Shown here in pieces: positions 10,314-17,939 of a stretch of DNA of 23,342 nt (positions are counted from its first letter, which is position 1; each line of letters opens with the position of its first letter). Origin of the DNA: an uncultured Collinsella sp. (lineage in GTDB: Bacteria > Actinomycetota > Coriobacteriia > Coriobacteriales > Coriobacteriaceae); assembly GCA_902470065.1 (NCBI GenBank), contig CABRFA010000015.1:1-23342 (forward strand). Reading direction: 5' to 3'. The position numbers and the translations under genes are program-made. The notes beneath the pieces were generated by a model. The model searched no databases, was not told the DNA's origin, and saw nothing but the letters and a program-made list of their open reading frames with translations.

Positions 10314-11663
10314 ATGGAGAAGTTCATGACCCTGCTTCAGGAAAAACTGACCCCTATCGCCAATTTCTGCGGAACCGAGCGCCACTTTGCCTCCATGCAA
10401 AAGGGCTTTATGAGCGCGATCAGCTTCATCTTGGTATCTGCCGTCTTTATGATCCTCGCCAACCCGCCGGTCACGGCCGACCTGGTGGCGCAGGGCGGGT
10501 TCTGGTCCGTCTTTGGCCCTTGGCTCGATTTTGCCACGGCCAATAAGCTCACGCTGCTCATTCCCTTCAACATGACGATGGGCATACTGTCGGTGATCGT
10601 GACGTTCGCAATCGCCTATAACCTGGCGGGCACCTACAAGATGCCCAAGCTTAACGCCGGTATGACCTCGCTGGTGATGTTCCTGATCGCCGCGGCGCCG
10701 TCGTCCTACTACCAGCTTGCTGACGAGTCCGTGCTCCAGGCGGTCCCCTGCACCTATCTGGGTGCGCAGGGCCTGTTTACCGCCATCATCGTTGCCTTGG
10801 TCTCCGTCGAGGTCACGCGCTTCTGCCAGACCAAGGGCATCACCATCAAGATGCCCGATGGCGTGCCGCCGTTTTTGTCCGAAACCTTTGGCGCCATCGT
10901 ACCTATGCTCGCCAACATCCTCATCTTCTTTGGCGGCAACCTGCTGATCCAGATGATCGATCCCGCGCTGTCCATCCCCTCGGTTATCGAGAAGCTGCTC
11001 GCTGCCCCGCTTTCCGTCGCAGTTGACTCTGTGCCCGGCGCACTGCTTATCTGCTTCATGACGCTGCTGTTTTGGTGCTTTGGCGTCCACGGCAACATGA
11101 TCGTAATGCCCATCACCGCCCCGGTCACGCTTGCCGCCTTTGCCGCCAACGCCTCGCTCTATGCTGCCGGGCAGCCGCTTGAGTTCCACCCGGCGCTCAT
11201 GTCGTTGGCCATCAACCTCATCGGCGGCACGGGTAATACGTTCTCTTTTGTGGCGCTCTGCGCGTTTAGGGCAAAGTCGCAGCAGCTCAAGGCATTTGGC
11301 AGGGCATCGATCGTGCCGAGCTTCTTCCGTATCTCCGAGCCCGCGATCTTCGGCGCGCCCATCATCTTCAACCCGATCCTCATGATTCCGTTTGTGCTAG
11401 GCGGCATGATCTCGGCCCTGCTGTATTGGGGTGCGGTCTCACTGGGTCTTGTCTCTAACTTCTACATCTTGGTGAGCGGCACGTTCCCCATCTTCGTTCA
11501 GGGCTTTGTCCAGTGCCTCGACCCGCGCATCTGGGTGTTTACGATCGTTTTGATCGTGGTCATGGCTGTGGTCTGGTACCCGTTCTTTAAGGTGTACGAT
11601 AACCAGCTCCTGGCTCAGGAGCAGGAGAACGCCGCGGCAGCTTCTGCCGAGGATGCTGAGTAG
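10314..11663 (+). CDS. PTS cellobiose-type EIIC permease
   Basis: This integral membrane subunit binds the beta-glucoside and moves it across the membrane as EIIB phosphorylates it. The 449-residue protein has the length of ChbC/CelB permeases and many hydrophobic segments, including about 30-50, 80-105, 115-130, 150-170, 190-212, 240-256, 355-380 and 405-425. Family motifs are FGVHGN (256-261, His259), GGTGNT (304-309) and SEPAIFG (341-347), where the glutamate is expected to contact the sugar. The start follows a perfect AGGAGG. Its stop is one base before the preferred start of the phospho-glucosidase gene, and the tail after residue 430 is Ala/Glu-rich and cytoplasmic. Confidence 0.95.
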   Translation: MEKFMTLLQEKLTPIANFCGTERHFASMQKGFMSAISFILVSAVFMILANPPVTADLVAQGGFWSVFGPWLDFATANKLTLLIPFNMTMGILSVIVTFAIAYNLAGTYKMPKLNAGMTSLVMFLIAAAPSSYYQLADESVLQAVPCTYLGAQGLFTAIIVALVSVEVTRFCQTKGITIKMPDGVPPFLSETFGAIVPMLANILIFFGGNLLIQMIDPALSIPSVIEKLLAAPLSVAVDSVPGALLICFMTLLFWCFGVHGNMIVMPITAPVTLAAFAANASLYAAGQPLEFHPALMSLAINLIGGTGNTFSFVALCAFRAKSQQLKAFGRASIVPSFFRISEPAIFGAPIIFNPILMIPFVLGGMISALLYWGAVSLGLVSNFYILVSGTFPIFVQGFVQCLDPRIWVFTIVLIVVMAVVWYPFFKVYDNQLLAQEQENAAAASAEDAE

Positions 11664-11664
11664 C

Positions 11665-13119
11665 ATGAGTTACTTTGACAGAACGTCTGCCGCCGGTATG
11701 CCCGAGGGCTTTTTGTGGGGTGGTGCCCTCGCCGCCAACCAGGCCGAAGGGGGCTGGAACGAGGGCGGCCGCGGCATGTCGCACTCCGACCTGATCCCAC
11801 TGGGTTCCGACCGCTGGGATGTAATGTTTGGCAGGCAAAAGCCCGTGGATGATCCGGACAGGCTGTATCCATGCCGCTGGGGCAACGACTTCTTCCATCA
11901 TTGGCACGAGGATGTCGAGCTCTTTGCCGAGATGGGCTTTAAGTGCCTGCGTCTTTCAATTTGCTGGAGCCGTATTTTTCCCACAGGGATGGAGACCGAG
12001 CCCAACGGCGAGGGCTTGGAGTTTTACCGTCAGGTATTCGAGGCGCTGCGCGAGCATGGAATCGAGCCGCTTGTGACGCTGTCGCACTACGACTATCCGT
12101 TGGCTCTGGTCGAGCGCTATGGTGGCTGGCAAAGCCGAGAGATGATCGAGCGGTATGCGCACTACGTCGAGACCGTCGGACGCGCGTACCAGGGCCTCGT
12201 GCGTTATTGGCTTACGTTCAACGAGATCAACAGCGTGGCGCTGTCCTATCTCAACGCGGGTGTCACGCTCGAGGATGAGCGTGACCGTGCAGCCGTGACC
12301 GCGGCGTTCTCGCACCATATGTTTATGGCGAGCGCTCGCGCTGTCGAGATTCTGCACAAGATCGATCCCGCAAACAAGGTGGGTTGCATGGTCGCTGCCG
12401 GTGCGACCTATCCGTACCGTTGTGCGCCCGAGGACGTATGGCTTGCGTATGAGGAGGACCGCGGCCGCTACTTCTACACAGACGTGATGGCTGCGGGCGC
12501 CTATCCTGCTTGGAAGCTGCGTGCACTCGAGAAAGAGGGTGTTCACGTGCCCTTTGAGCCGGGCGATACGGAGTATCTGGCAGAGCATACGGTCGACTTC
12601 ATCTCGTTCTCGTACTATTGCTCGCGCTTGGTGTGCGCCGATGATCAGGTGATCGCCGAGAAGGCGGAGGGCAACGTGTTCCCGACGTTGCGCAATCCGT
12701 ACCTCAAGGATAAAGAGACTGCCTGGAAGTGGCAGATCGATGCGCTGGGTTTGCGCGTGACGCTTGCCGGCTACCACGATCGTTACCATCTTCCGCTCTT
12801 TATCGCCGAGAACGGTGTGGGCGGACTCGATGCGCTGGAAGACGGCAAAGTCCACGATGCGTATCATATTGATTACCTGCGAAGGCATATTCTTGCGCTG
12901 CGCGATGCAATTGTCGAGGACGGTGTTGACCTGATGGGATACACGCCGTGGGGCTGTATCGATTTGGTGTCGGCCTCGACGGGGCAGATGAAGAAGCGCT
13001 ATGGCTTTGTTTATGTTGATGCCGATGATACGGGCAAAGGCACGTTCGATCGCTACCGAAAGGACAGCTTCTGCTGGTACCAAAAGGTCATTGCATCAAA
13101 TGGCGAGGACTTGAGTTAA
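11665..13119 (+). CDS. 6-phospho-beta-glucosidase, glycoside hydrolase family 1
   Basis: This cytoplasmic enzyme hydrolyses the 6-phosphorylated beta-glucoside delivered by the PTS into glucose 6-phosphate and the free sugar or aglycone. The 484-residue protein has the GH1 start PEGFLWGGALAANQAEGGW, the acid/base glutamate Glu187 in TFNEINS, and the nucleophile Glu382 in IAENG. The segment 436-446 (SASTGQMKKRY) followed by GFVYVD is typical of phospho-specific members, which bind the 6-phosphate with Ser, Lys and Tyr. ATG 11665 fits family starts; ATG 11653 lies inside the EIIC gene and has GAGG directly against it, too close to serve. It is the last gene of the PTS unit and is followed by a terminator. 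Confidence 0.95.
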   Translation: MSYFDRTSAAGMPEGFLWGGALAANQAEGGWNEGGRGMSHSDLIPLGSDRWDVMFGRQKPVDDPDRLYPCRWGNDFFHHWHEDVELFAEMGFKCLRLSICWSRIFPTGMETEPNGEGLEFYRQVFEALREHGIEPLVTLSHYDYPLALVERYGGWQSREMIERYAHYVETVGRAYQGLVRYWLTFNEINSVALSYLNAGVTLEDERDRAAVTAAFSHHMFMASARAVEILHKIDPANKVGCMVAAGATYPYRCAPEDVWLAYEEDRGRYFYTDVMAAGAYPAWKLRALEKEGVHVPFEPGDTEYLAEHTVDFISFSYYCSRLVCADDQVIAEKAEGNVFPTLRNPYLKDKETAWKWQIDALGLRVTLAGYHDRYHLPLFIAENGVGGLDALEDGKVHDAYHIDYLRRHILALRDAIVEDGVDLMGYTPWGCIDLVSASTGQMKKRYGFVYVDADDTGKGTFDRYRKDSFCWYQKVIASNGEDLS

Positions 13120-13572
13120 CTCTTGCAGGTCTGTTGCCCCCGCGGTCCGCTTCGGCCGCAGGGGCTTTTGTTATTGAGGCGGCTGTTCATGAGGAGCATT
13201 GCAGGCTGCGGAAACCCGGCACTTGGGGACGTTCCTTTCCTGCCGGCAGCTTGGGACAGTCCTTAAAGGCCGCATCGATCAACTGCGGAAAGCACATCCC
13301 AGAATGAGCGTCCAACATGGGGTGCGGTTTCCCTTGAGGCCCTCAATCGGAAAATGCATCCCGGATTTTTGTCGAAAAGCGGTCCCTAGTTTCCCAAACG
13401 GGCCGCTAACGGAAAGCGCATCCCGCTATTGGGCCCCAAAGCAGGATGCGCTTTCCGTGCTGGCAGTTCCAAGCAGTTCGGGATGGCCCTTTTCGTTTGC
13501 TCTCGGCCGGCGTCCGTAAGACTGTCCCCGACGACCACTCATTTAAGTCTGTCCCCAATGAGTGCCCAATGA
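13120..13572. other. Gene-free spacer with terminator and composite repeat
   Basis: Between the phospho-glucosidase stop and the protease stop lie the operon terminator (13136-13170) and the second composite repeat (13212-13574). The reading frames in the stretch look like chance products of the repeat. No promoter is expected because the flanking genes converge. Confidence 0.6.
13136..13170 (+). terminator. Intrinsic terminator of the PTS operon
   Basis: GCCCCCGCGGTC (13136-13147) pairs with GGCCGCAGGGGC (13154-13165), imperfectly at two positions, across a six-base loop, and TTTTG follows. The arrangement and sequence are close to the arcC terminator at 7255-7287. Confidence 0.85.
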
Positions 13573-13574
13573 CT
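13212..13574. repeat. Composite dispersed repeat, copy 2, with GGAAA..CATCCC modules
   Basis: The ends match copy 1 (13212-13266 with 7312-7366; 13532-13574 with 7417-7459). The core is different and longer. It contains the module GGAAANNNCATCCC at 13287-13300, 13349-13362 and 13411-13424, a reversed copy at 13443-13456, and weaker reversed copies near 13319 and 13483. The pair 13409-13424 and 13443-13458 forms a 16-base stem with one mismatch. The right end runs into the stop codon of the protease gene. Confidence 0.8.
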
Positions 13575-14703
13575 AGTAGTAGGCCCACATGGCTTCGACT
13601 TCGTTGAGGACCTCTACGACGCCCCAGCGGCGGGCGCTGCGGCTGGCCGAGTTGGGGTCGTAGACGCCAATCTGGTCGGTGTCGTCAATACCGTAAAGCA
13701 CAATGTAGTGGCCCACGTTGGTAAAGGTGCCCGGCCGAACGGCGGCGATGACGGGCGCTCCCGAACGCAGCGCCTGAGTCATCGAGTCGCGATCGTTATG
13801 AAGCTCCGTTCCGTTAAGTCCCAACTGCCACGCACCGCTCGTCATAAACGACCATTCGGTTGCACCGGTGGGGGCGTAATTGCCTGCCTCGGAAAGCGCG
13901 CACATATCGACGGGAGTCATATCGGTGCGTCCCGTCTTAAAGATATAGACCATGGTGAGGCACGTAGGCCCGCAAGCATTTTGGCGGATGGTACCGCCGG
14001 CGTAAGGCAGCTCCGACCATGCAGGGTCGATCTGATAGATATGGGGCATCGTGCCGGCTTGCCATTGCGAGCGCGGGGTCGAAAAGGCGAAAGAATAACC
14101 GGGCGCGACGGGGGCCTTGAGCAGCTTGTCCTCGGCGGTGGGCTCGAGACCGGCTGATCCGTGGGAGATACACGAGCCTAAAACTAAAAAGAGCAGGCAC
14201 GCGACGATGGAGCAAAGCGCGATGCGTGCGCGGCGGAAGGGTAGAGCGGGAGCGCCGGAGCCGGCTCGAGATGCCGGGCGAGAGCTCAGGCCGCTGCGTC
14301 CGTTCTGCGGGCGCGAAAAAGAACGGCGGACAAAGATGCCGGGCTGGGGGCGACCGTTGCGACGCAGTTGCGGCACATCGGTCTGGCGCTGGCGCGTGCC
14401 CGTGAAAGAGCGCGTGCTTTGGCGTTGATCGGTACTGCGACTGCGCCGTTCGGTTTTAGCGTTGGATCTGCTCGAAGCGACGGCACCGTCGCGTCTGCGA
14501 GTCGCAGCGGTACTAGCCTGCCCTCGAGTCTCAGAACCGCTGGTGTTTTGCCGAGGCGTAGGGCGGGGCTGCCGTTGCGAGCTGCTTGGATACTGCGGGC
14601 TGGCGGCGGTGGAAGAAGACGAGCTTCCGGGCGTCGGCGTAGCGCGACCGGCAAGGCGAACGCTCTGTCGCCGTTGATCGCCGTCGTTAAAACCATATGC
14701 CAT
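13573..14703 (-). CDS. Membrane-anchored C39-family (papain-like) cysteine protease
   Basis: The 376-residue protein has three parts. Residues 1-155 are rich in Ser, Arg, Gln and Thr, low in complexity and probably disordered in the cytoplasm. Residues about 159-180 (ARIALCSIVACLLFLVLGSC) form one membrane segment. Residues about 200-376 form a peptidase C39-like domain with the expected Gln241 and Cys244 in RQNACGPTC, His332 in NVGHYIVLYGID and Asp349 in VYDPNS. With the positive end inside, the catalytic domain should face outward. The family cleaves peptides or cell-wall-linked proteins, but no substrate or partner gene is visible here. The start has a modest AAGGCGG. A role in bacteriocin leader cleavage is unlikely without an ABC transporter. 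Confidence 0.82.
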   Translation of the reverse strand: MAYGFNDGDQRRQSVRLAGRATPTPGSSSSSTAASPQYPSSSQRQPRPTPRQNTSGSETRGQASTAATRRRDGAVASSRSNAKTERRSRSTDQRQSTRSFTGTRQRQTDVPQLRRNGRPQPGIFVRRSFSRPQNGRSGLSSRPASRAGSGAPALPFRRARIALCSIVACLLFLVLGSCISHGSAGLEPTAEDKLLKAPVAPGYSFAFSTPRSQWQAGTMPHIYQIDPAWSELPYAGGTIRQNACGPTCLTMVYIFKTGRTDMTPVDMCALSEAGNYAPTGATEWSFMTSGAWQLGLNGTELHNDRDSMTQALRSGAPVIAAVRPGTFTNVGHYIVLYGIDDTDQIGVYDPNSASRSARRWGVVEVLNEVEAMWAYY

Positions 14704-14845
14704 TTAAACCGCCTTGCCTCATGTATAACCCGTCTATCCTACAAAAAAGATGTACAACAAATGCGTGCGCGCGCCAAAAGCTCGGTAAACGGCACGAACG
14801 GGGGCGAGTTTGGCGCTATAAAGCGACACCCTCCTCGAGCTAAGA

Positions 14846-14870
14846 GAAAGGGGCTCTTTGGGCCCCTTTC
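14846..14870 (-). terminator. Terminator of the downstream YfcC carrier gene
   Basis: GAAAGGGGC (14846-14854) pairs perfectly with GCCCCTTTC (14862-14870) across seven bases. On the - strand it follows the carrier's stop codon at 14901 and continues into a pyrimidine-rich TCTCTT run. It separates the carrier from the protease gene. Confidence 0.7.
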
Positions 14871-14900
14871 AAAAGATGTGATTTGTGGTGCGCCCGCCGA

Positions 14901-16379
14901 TTACAAAACGAGCATCAGCACGGTGACAAACGAAACGGTAATCACGGTAAGCAGGACCATGTATTTGGCGGCCGTCTTGATGTAGGTCGCGTAGCTTACC
15001 TGGGCAAGCTCGAGGCCAGCCATGATGGACCCGCATGTGGGAGTGATCATCGCTACAACGCCGTGTGTGGCGAGGTAGATTGCGACCATGGCTTCGGGGG
15101 CAAAGCCTAAGGATGCCGCCAACGGTCCCATGATAGGCATCGAGACGGTTGCCATGCCCGTACTCGAGGGGATGAGGAAAGACAGGGCAAAGTAGAGCGC
15201 ATAGGAGAGCGGGGCAAAGACTGTGGCGGATACGCCGGCGAGCGCGTTGGCGGCGTTGGTGAGGATCCACACATCGAGTCCGGTGATGGACATGAGCACG
15301 GAGACGCCGCGGGCGACGGCGACGACGAGCGCGACAGAAACAAGGTCGGCGCAGCCGTGCAGGATGGTGTCGACGAGTTCTTTCTCCTGCATACCGGCAA
15401 CCTTGCCGATAATAATTGTCATGGTGAAGAACCAGATGCCGCATTCGGTAAAGTACCACTGACCAAGTGGCAGGCCAGTCAAAAGTGCGCTCCATGCGGT
15501 GCTGAGGTCATCGCCCTTGGCGCCGATATCAAATAGGCCAACTCCGAATGTCTGCCACGGAATAAAGCCGATGATCATGACGACAAACGTGAGGGCGAAG
15601 AGAACAAGGACGCGCTTTTGAATTTTGGAAAGCTCGACGTGCGCGTCCTCGGCGGAATCGCCGTCCTTGTCGCCGTAGAGACGCTCGGCGGTCTCCCATT
15701 CCTCGGGGGTGAGCGATGAGGCGGCGCGGTCGGTGCGGACGCGCTTGGCATACCGCATGACAAAAATGATGCCCGAAATCTCGGCGATGGCGAACATAAC
15801 CAGACCGATGCCGATCATGAGTCCCTGGTCATAGGGGATGCCGGCTGCCTTGAGAGCATCAAGCGCGAGTCCGGTCGAAAACGGGTTGACCGTCGATCCC
15901 AAAACGCCAAGGCCGCAGCCCATGAGAACTACCATGCATCCAACGAGCGGATCCCAACCCATGGCAAACGTGACCGATGCCAGGAGCAGGTAGAAGGGGA
16001 CGGATTCCTCGAGCATGCCGTACGTGGATCCGCAGATGCCAAAGGCGAGCATGAGAACAGGAACGAGCAATAGATCATTACCGCCTAGTTTACGGACGAG
16101 CACGGCGATGCCGGTGTCGAGCGCGCCCGTTTTTTGGACTACGCCCAGGAAACCGCCAAGCACAAGAATGAACACGCAGACCTGCATGGCGCTCTCAAAG
16201 CCCAAGAAGGGAGAAGCCATAAAGTTGCCAAGCGTTGCGGCCTGCACGTCAGGGCTAAATGACGAGACGACCCACGAGGCGATGGCCACGAGCAACAGGC
16301 AGCCAAAGAGAATGGTAAAAGATGAGGGCATCTGGCGTGGCTTACGTTCTTTGCCAGATGCGGCAGCCTTATCCGACAT
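14901..16379 (-). CDS. YfcC/DcuC-family membrane carrier (copy 2)
   Basis: This is a polytopic inner-membrane carrier of the YfcC/C4-dicarboxylate anaerobic carrier family within the ion transporter superfamily. Members exchange dicarboxylates or basic amino acids, including arginine:ornithine antiporters of arc operons. The 492-residue protein shows about a dozen hydrophobic segments and the two inverted-repeat hallmark motifs NPFSTG (165-170) and IPSSTG (403-408). I start at ATG 16379 because AAGGAGC lies at the right distance; an upstream in-frame ATG at 16415 lacks one. It is a separate unit from the second copy at 18910-20427, from which it differs widely, so the two probably carry different substrates. 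Substrate unknown; the context suggests amino acid or carbamoyl metabolism. Confidence 0.88.
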   Translation of the reverse strand: MSDKAAASGKERKPRQMPSSFTILFGCLLLVAIASWVVSSFSPDVQAATLGNFMASPFLGFESAMQVCVFILVLGGFLGVVQKTGALDTGIAVLVRKLGGNDLLLVPVLMLAFGICGSTYGMLEESVPFYLLLASVTFAMGWDPLVGCMVVLMGCGLGVLGSTVNPFSTGLALDALKAAGIPYDQGLMIGIGLVMFAIAEISGIIFVMRYAKRVRTDRAASSLTPEEWETAERLYGDKDGDSAEDAHVELSKIQKRVLVLFALTFVVMIIGFIPWQTFGVGLFDIGAKGDDLSTAWSALLTGLPLGQWYFTECGIWFFTMTIIIGKVAGMQEKELVDTILHGCADLVSVALVVAVARGVSVLMSITGLDVWILTNAANALAGVSATVFAPLSYALYFALSFLIPSSTGMATVSMPIMGPLAASLGFAPEAMVAIYLATHGVVAMITPTCGSIMAGLELAQVSYATYIKTAAKYMVLLTVITVSFVTVLMLVL

Positions 16380-16398
16380 ACAAAGCTCCTTCACGGAA

Positions 16399-16430
16399 AG
16401 CCCTGCCTCCGCCATGGGAGACGGGGCTCT
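16399..16430 (-). promoter_or_regulatory. Terminator-like hairpin in the carrier leader
   Basis: On the - strand AGCCCCGTCTCC and GGAGGCAGGGCT can pair with two imperfect positions around CATGGC, followed by a short TT run and then the AAGGAGC ribosome binding site. Placed between promoter and start, it could act as an attenuator or hide the ribosome binding site. No regulator binding motif was recognised. Confidence 0.35.
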
Positions 16431-16460
16431 CGTTAATCAATAAGGTCTTGACTCTGTTGT

Positions 16461-16488
16461 CGACTTGAAAGCTGCACCCTTCAAGTCG
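16461..16488 (-). promoter_or_regulatory. Second hairpin in the carrier leader
   Basis: CGACTTGAA (16461-16469) pairs perfectly with TTCAAGTCG (16480-16488) across ten bases. It lies about 85 bases upstream of the carrier start, before the terminator-like hairpin, and may be part of the same RNA control region. Confidence 0.4.
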
Positions 16489-16600
16489 GGGAAGTAATGC
16501 GTTTAATAAAGCGTGCATCACATATCAATAATACCATCCGGTGAGTATGTGAGGACATCTATGGTGGCATGTATTCCGCAAACGAGCCGACCTATCGGTA

Positions 16601-16638
16601 AACGTACAATGTGATATACGTTGTCGCATATAGATGCG
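16601..16638. promoter_or_regulatory. Paired dyads upstream of the carrier, possible operators
   Basis: AACGTA (16601-16606) and TACGTT (16617-16622) are inverted arms ten bases apart, and CGCAT (16625-16629) and ATGCG (16634-16638) are inverted arms four bases apart. They lie about 220-260 bases upstream of the carrier start. Sequence between and around them (GATATACGT) recurs once upstream of the PucR-type regulator gene. Confidence 0.3.
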
Positions 16639-16740
16639 GGTATTTTTAAGGACTGGTCCCTAGTGATCCCTTTTCTGTTGGTCTGGTGGCCCCTGCTGTT
16701 TTGGTTCGCGGCGACTGCACGTCGCTTAGACGATAGGGGG

Positions 16741-16779
16741 AGCAATAAAACGGGATGAAGAATAGGCCTTCATCCCGTT
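16741..16779 (-). terminator. Terminator of the deiminase/dehydrogenase operon
   Basis: AACGGGATGAAG (16749-16760) pairs perfectly with CTTCATCCCGTT (16768-16779) across seven bases, and on the - strand the stem is followed by TTATTGC after the pairing Ts. It lies 32 bases after the dehydrogenase stop codon at 16811. Confidence 0.88.
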
Positions 16780-16810
16780 GAGCCACGTGTTCTGGAAGCA
16801 GTTTAAGCTC

Positions 16811-17818
16811 CTACAACACGTTTACGACAGGAACGTCGTTAACCAACTTGAAGAGCTGGTCCTTTTCGCCCTTGAGGAAGTGTCCGATGTTGTTGCACGG
16901 GAAGATCATGAGGTCGCGTAGCGACGAAGACGAATAGAACGCAGAGTGCGGCGTGATAATCACGTTGTCGCGGCCAACGAGCGGGTGGTTTGCCAGGTCG
17001 GGCGTCTCGTCATACAGAACATCGGCGCCAAACGCGCGAATCTGGCCAGAATCGAGAGCTTCGATAAGAGCGGGTTCGTCCATGCAGAGGCCACGGCCCA
17101 GGTTAATGACGATGGGCTTTTTCTTCATCTTGGCGAACTTCTCGGCGTCAAAGTAATGATAGTTCGTCTCGTTAAGATTCATATGATTGATAATGATGTC
17201 GGCCTCGGCCAAAACCTCGTCGATCTCGGCCTGCTCGACACCGTTTTGCCCAAAAAGGTTCTGGTCGATAAAGGGGTCGTTGGAGATGATGCGCTTGACA
17301 AGGCCCTTGGCTTTACGGGCGGTGCACTTGCCGATTTTGCCAAAACCAAAGATGCCGAGGGTCTGGTCTTCAAGACGAGGCACCTCGGGAGCCGCGGCGT
17401 AATCCCAACGGTGCTCCTGCTCAATCTGACCGATGTAGAACTTGAAGTTCTTGTTGAGCGCGTACATATAGGCGATGGCGCTTTCGGAGACATCCCAGGT
17501 GCAGTATTCGCCGACGGGGCAGACGCCCACGCCGCGCGCAGTTGCCTCGTCCATGTCTACGTTGTCATAGCCGGTGGCGTTGATGGCGATGACCTTGAGG
17601 TTGGGAGCGTGCTCGAACGCTTCCTTGTCCACCTTGATGAAGGCAGTGAGCAGAGCGTCGGCATCGGCAAGATGCTCGTAGAACTCCTCGCGTGCCTCAT
17701 CGGTATACGCGTAAACCTCAACATCGATATCCTCACCCAGATGAGATTTGAGGGTCTCGGTTTCGAGGTCGTGCTGGGGCATCATGCTCTCGGCATAATC
17801 GCTGATCAAGATCTTCAT
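16811..17818 (-). CDS. D-isomer-specific 2-hydroxyacid dehydrogenase
   Basis: This NAD-dependent enzyme family interconverts 2-oxo acids and D-2-hydroxy acids. The 335-residue protein has the Rossmann motif GFGKIG (158-163), the catalytic arginine Arg242 in INLGRG, the glutamate Glu271 in YDETPD and the histidine Glu-partner His291 in ITPHSAF. The start at 17818 has AAAGGAAG ahead; the longer in-frame start at 17914 would translate through an intercistronic terminator. It is the last gene of the operon after the carbamoyltransferase, carrier and deiminase genes. Substrate is not readable from sequence. An ordinary D-lactate or 3-phosphoglycerate dehydrogenase is possible, but the operon suggests an oxo or hydroxy acid linked to guanidino or ureido compounds. 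A hairpin with a T run just upstream should lower its expression. Confidence 0.9.
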   Translation of the reverse strand: MKILISDYAESMMPQHDLETETLKSHLGEDIDVEVYAYTDEAREEFYEHLADADALLTAFIKVDKEAFEHAPNLKVIAINATGYDNVDMDEATARGVGVCPVGEYCTWDVSESAIAYMYALNKNFKFYIGQIEQEHRWDYAAAPEVPRLEDQTLGIFGFGKIGKCTARKAKGLVKRIISNDPFIDQNLFGQNGVEQAEIDEVLAEADIIINHMNLNETNYHYFDAEKFAKMKKKPIVINLGRGLCMDEPALIEALDSGQIRAFGADVLYDETPDLANHPLVGRDNVIITPHSAFYSSSSLRDLMIFPCNNIGHFLKGEKDQLFKLVNDVPVVNVL

Positions 17819-17853
17819 GGGTGCTTCCTTTCCCCTTTGAGGGGCTTGTGGGT

Positions 17854-17897
17854 AAAAAGGGGCGCCGCAGCGCCGGAATCCAGCGGAGCGGCGCCCC
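17854..17897 (-). terminator. Intra-operon terminator before the dehydrogenase
   Basis: GGGGCGCCGC (17859-17868) pairs perfectly with GCGGCGCCCC (17888-17897), and on the - strand the stem is followed by TTTTT (17858-17854). This is a complete intrinsic terminator placed between the deiminase and dehydrogenase genes, so it probably acts as a partial stop that lowers dehydrogenase mRNA. Confidence 0.7.
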
Positions 17898-17939
17898 ATG
17901 AGAGGCTCGGACAAATACTGTCCAGGCGAAACGTTCGGA

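Larger units (their letters stand above)
16380..16810. other. Gene-free spacer with carrier leader and operon terminator
   Basis: On the - strand this stretch contains the terminator of the deiminase operon (16741-16779) and then the promoter and leader of the carrier gene. Dyads at 16601-16622 and 16625-16638 and two leader hairpins (16461-16488 and about 16399-16430) are present. A TTGATA on the - strand near 16530 could be a -35, but the -10 partner is weak. A 75-codon open frame at 16518-16745 (-) looks spurious. Confidence 0.45.

Noticed and set aside
11956..13083. A 375-codon frame antisense to the 6-phospho-beta-glucosidase gene
   Set aside because: Recognised GH1 catalytic motifs are on the + strand. 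The antisense product shows no domain.
13573..14703. Bacteriocin-processing role for the C39-type protease
   Set aside because: The domain is not fused to an ABC transporter, and no leader-peptide or immunity gene is seen nearby.
16518..16745. 75-codon - strand frame between terminator and carrier
   Set aside because: It begins inside the terminator region, has no clear ribosome binding site or recognisable domain, and overlaps probable promoter dyads.
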